This document shows, one piece after another, positions 15,311-16,876 of a DNA stretch of 16,876 nt (position 1 is the stretch's first letter; the number at the start of each line of letters is the position of its first letter). The notes under the pieces are model-generated. The model made no database searches and had not been told where the DNA came from. It was given only the letters and a program-made list of their open reading frames with translations. A program made the position numbers and the translations under genes. This DNA is from Polaromonas sp. (GTDB lineage: Bacteria; Pseudomonadota; Gammaproteobacteria; Burkholderiales; Burkholderiaceae_C), in the NCBI GenBank assembly GCA_014376885.1, contig JACMQR010000169.1, forward strand, positions 1-16,876, given 5' to 3'.

Positions 15311-16419
15311 GCCCGAGCCACAATCTCCAGCATGTCAAGCGGCTGGCTGCGCCCCGAGATCTGGACCAAGGTGCGCCGGCCGGTGCGCACCGCCCCGGCA
15401 ACCAGCCGGACGGTCTGCACACTGGCCGCCACCGGCCAGTTCAGCCGGGGTTCGCCTTGAAACAGCGTGAGCGCCGCTGCAACCGTGTCGCCTACCGGCG
15501 TGCTCTGGCCGGTGCGGTTGATCAGCCCGTGCAGACTGGCAAAAGCCACCGGGCCGCTGTGCAGCGCCACGCCCAGCGAGAACGTCGGCAGGCCGCGCCC
15601 GGCGAAGTTTTTCTGGGTGTAGGCGTCAATGCGCCGGGTTGCATTGGCCAGTCCCAGCGCAGCGCGCACCGCCCGCAGGCCGTGGTTCACCGAATCGGTG
15701 TCGGCGGTGTTCACGAAAACGCACAGCATGCCGTCGCCGACGAACTCCATGGAATAGGCGCCAAACAGGTACACGGTGTCGCCCACGCTGCTGTAGAGCA
15801 ATCGAACGATCTCGCCCAGTTCCTGGCTGCTCAAGGCCTGCGTCCACAAGCCATAGTCCCGCATCTCGGCATACAGCACGGTGGCACTGGCAAACCCTTC
15901 GTTGCGGGCCGGCGCACTGCTGTCCGGCCACTGTTCGCTGAGCGCCTTGACCATGCGGGTTTCATACAGTGCGCCAATTTTGTGGCGCTGCTCGTCCAGC
16001 GCGAGCCGCACTGCCTTGTCAAGCACCTCGGCGCGCGCCGCAGCGGCCGTGCCGCGCTTGCTCAGCTGCGCGCTGACGGCTTCGCGCAGCTCCTGGGGTG
16101 CGAACGGCTTGGTCAGGTAGTCGTCAGCGCCGGTGGTCATACCCAGCCGTACATAGCTGCGGTCCTGCAGCGACGTAAGCAGAATCACCGCCGTGGCCGC
16201 CAGAGCCGGGTCATTTCGCATCTGGTCGAGCACTTCAAAACCATCCATCAGCGGCATTTGCACATCGCTGACCACCAGGTCGGGCTTGTGTTCGCGCACC
16301 AGGGCCAAGCCTTTCGCGCCGTCTTCAGCGACCATGACCTGCAAGCCGTCTTTCTTCAGCACCTGGCTGACCAGGAGGCGGATGCCGGCATCATCATCAA
16401 TCACCACGATCAAGGGCAT
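15307..16419 (-). CDS. Response regulator with degenerate class III nucleotide cyclase-like domain
   Basis: This 370-residue cytoplasmic protein has an N-terminal receiver (residues 1-118: acidic D8-D10, phospho-acceptor D52 in VVSDVQMP, T82, K104 in TKPF), a helical linker (about 119-175) and a C-terminal domain like class III adenylate/guanylate cyclases (about 177-345). Landmarks are ATVLYAEMRDY, YSMEFVGDGMLCVF, FSLGVALHSGPV and PVGDTVAAALTL. The first metal-binding Asp is E185; the second, D229, is kept. The adenine-selecting Lys position is E225, and the second one is Q305. The transition-state Asn and Arg positions are A314 and T318. Cyclase activity is therefore doubtful. The gene is first of an operon with the kinase (ATGA overlap), so the kinase HPt is its likely phosphodonor. 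The start is ATG 16419, with GTG 16422 just before it as an alternative. Confidence 0.88.
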   Translation of the reverse strand: MPLIVVIDDDAGIRLLVSQVLKKDGLQVMVAEDGAKGLALVREHKPDLVVSDVQMPLMDGFEVLDQMRNDPALAATAVILLTSLQDRSYVRLGMTTGADDYLTKPFAPQELREAVSAQLSKRGTAAAARAEVLDKAVRLALDEQRHKIGALYETRMVKALSEQWPDSSAPARNEGFASATVLYAEMRDYGLWTQALSSQELGEIVRLLYSSVGDTVYLFGAYSMEFVGDGMLCVFVNTADTDSVNHGLRAVRAALGLANATRRIDAYTQKNFAGRGLPTFSLGVALHSGPVAFASLHGLINRTGQSTPVGDTVAAALTLFQGEPRLNWPVAASVQTVRLVAGAVRTGRRTLVQISGRSQPLDMLEIVARA

Positions 16420-16665
16420 CACGCTACTCGCTAAATTTTTGACAGTTCGCGGCCAGGCCGGCGCCTGCCGGGCAGCAGGCCAGCCCGCTTAAAGCCTGGC
16501 CTGTTCAAAAAAACTCCAACACATGAGAACTCTGAAAAAAATTTGCCCTCATTTTTGGTACTCTTTAAAAACTGTTCCGAAAATCGCCAGATTTTTCTAA
16601 TTGTCACAAATAAAGCAAGATTTCGTCAGCTTTTAGATTTTTATAATTTGGACAAACAAAGTCCT
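16420..16665. promoter_or_regulatory. Intergenic leader and promoter region of the cyclase-kinase operon
   Basis: This 246-bp gap has no gene. Its part at about 16503-16660 is only about 30% GC by my count, with many A/T tracts (for example 16507-16513, 16535-16544, 16591-16597), sharply unlike the GC-rich genes. It probably holds the minus-strand operon promoter, but I could not settle on a -35/-10 pair. An imperfect hairpin, GAAAATC-GCCA-GATTTTTC, lies at 16579-16598. The part nearest the response regulator is GC-rich and forms a nested hairpin listed separately. Confidence 0.5.
16451..16501. other. Nested GC-rich inverted repeats in the operon leader
   Basis: GGCCAGGC (16451-16458) and GCCTGGCC (16494-16501) are perfect inverted repeats and enclose a second perfect pair, GCCTGC (16463-16468) and GCAGGC (16475-16480). 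In the minus-strand leader RNA this would form a two-tier stem-loop about 32 nt before the response regulator start. There is no T-run after it on the minus strand, so it is not a standard terminator for the upstream lipase gene. Confidence 0.45.
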
Positions 16666-16876
16666 TCAGACGGGCTTGTCGTCAAGCAGAGCCAGCGTCG
16701 CCCGCATGACCTCCGGCATGAACGCCAGTTGCACGTGTCCCACGCCGCAAAGCAGCCGGTTACTCGCGCCCGGCAGAGTCGCGTTGCTTGCTGGAAATAC
16801 GATGTTGTCGCAATTGGAGTACCAGCAGGTGAAGTGCACAGCGTGGCCTGGAGTCGCAGCAGGGCCCAGCCCGGCA
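16666..16876 (-). CDS. Lipase/esterase-like alpha/beta hydrolase, C-terminal part
   Basis: The last 70 residues of a protein that continues beyond the right edge. The sequence has the pattern seen near the C-terminus of triacylglycerol lipase-like alpha/beta hydrolases: CWYSNCDNIVFPASNATLPG, which would carry the catalytic Asp (in SNCDNIV), and then LLCGVGHVQLAF, which would carry the catalytic His, followed by a final amphipathic helix and the stop. The nucleophilic serine, any signal peptide and the start lie outside the window. The substrate is unknown. It is on the same strand as the cyclase-kinase operon but separated by 246 bp with an AT-rich promoter-like stretch, so it is probably a separate unit. 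Confidence 0.75.
   Translation of the reverse strand, partial: AGLGPAATPGHAVHFTCWYSNCDNIVFPASNATLPGASNRLLCGVGHVQLAFMPEVMRATLALLDDKPV

Noticed and set aside
16650..16664. GGAC-N7-GTCC hairpin after the lipase-like gene as a terminator
   Set aside because: Only four base pairs with a 7-nt loop and no proper T-run; too weak to call.
16420..16665. Possible tRNA, small RNA gene or prophage remnant in the AT-rich gap
   Set aside because: No cloverleaf, no open frame and no integrase or attachment repeat could be seen; promoter DNA is the simpler reading.

Overview
The window is high-GC chromosomal DNA of a betaproteobacterium, most likely Comamonadaceae and plausibly Polaromonas or a close relative. 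This rests on the gene order corC-lnt-glyQ-glyS-(small membrane protein)-gmhB-plsC-ygjP, on protein sequences typical of Burkholderiales, and on two kinds of short interspersed repeat that I recall as common in that family. No database search was possible, so the genus is an inference. I see no tRNA, rRNA, CRISPR array, insertion sequence or phage gene.

Region 1 (1-8239, all minus strand) is a housekeeping cluster read from right to left. It holds corC (CBS-domain ion-efflux protein), lnt (apolipoprotein N-acyltransferase), glyQ and glyS (both subunits of the tetrameric glycyl-tRNA synthetase), an unrecognised three-helix membrane protein, gmhB (heptose bisphosphate phosphatase for LPS core), plsC (lysophosphatidate acyltransferase) and the N-terminal part of a YgjP-type metallopeptidase that runs off the left edge. 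From glyQ on, genes are separated by 3-7 nt or overlap, except for about 140 nt between gmhB and plsC. The shared theme is cell-envelope synthesis plus translation. Region 2 (8331-9044, minus) is a lone GNAT acetyltransferase.

Region 3 (9263-11924) handles aromatic amino acids. A minus-strand Lrp/AsnC regulator is divergent from a plus-strand pair, hppD and phhA. PhhA converts phenylalanine to tyrosine. Transamination, encoded elsewhere, gives 4-hydroxyphenylpyruvate, which HppD converts to homogentisate. The last 30 or so codons of hppD come from a GC-rich interspersed repeat.

Region 4 (11921-16419, minus) is a signalling operon. A response regulator with a class III nucleotide-cyclase-like output domain comes first, overlapping by ATGA a 1129-residue hybrid histidine kinase (Cache sensor, HisKA/HATPase, two receivers, HPt). 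The cyclase-like domain has lost or changed several residues needed for ordinary adenylate cyclase activity, which makes it the most unusual protein here. Upstream lies a 246-bp intergenic stretch with an AT-rich promoter-like part and a GC-rich nested hairpin. Region 5 (16666-16876, minus) is the C-terminal end of a lipase-like alpha/beta hydrolase.

Short repeats with the core GCTAT-N7-RTAGC occur at three clear sites: at the gmhB stop codon, downstream of the lrp gene, and in frame inside the histidine kinase. A related AT-rich segment lies in frame in ygjP.
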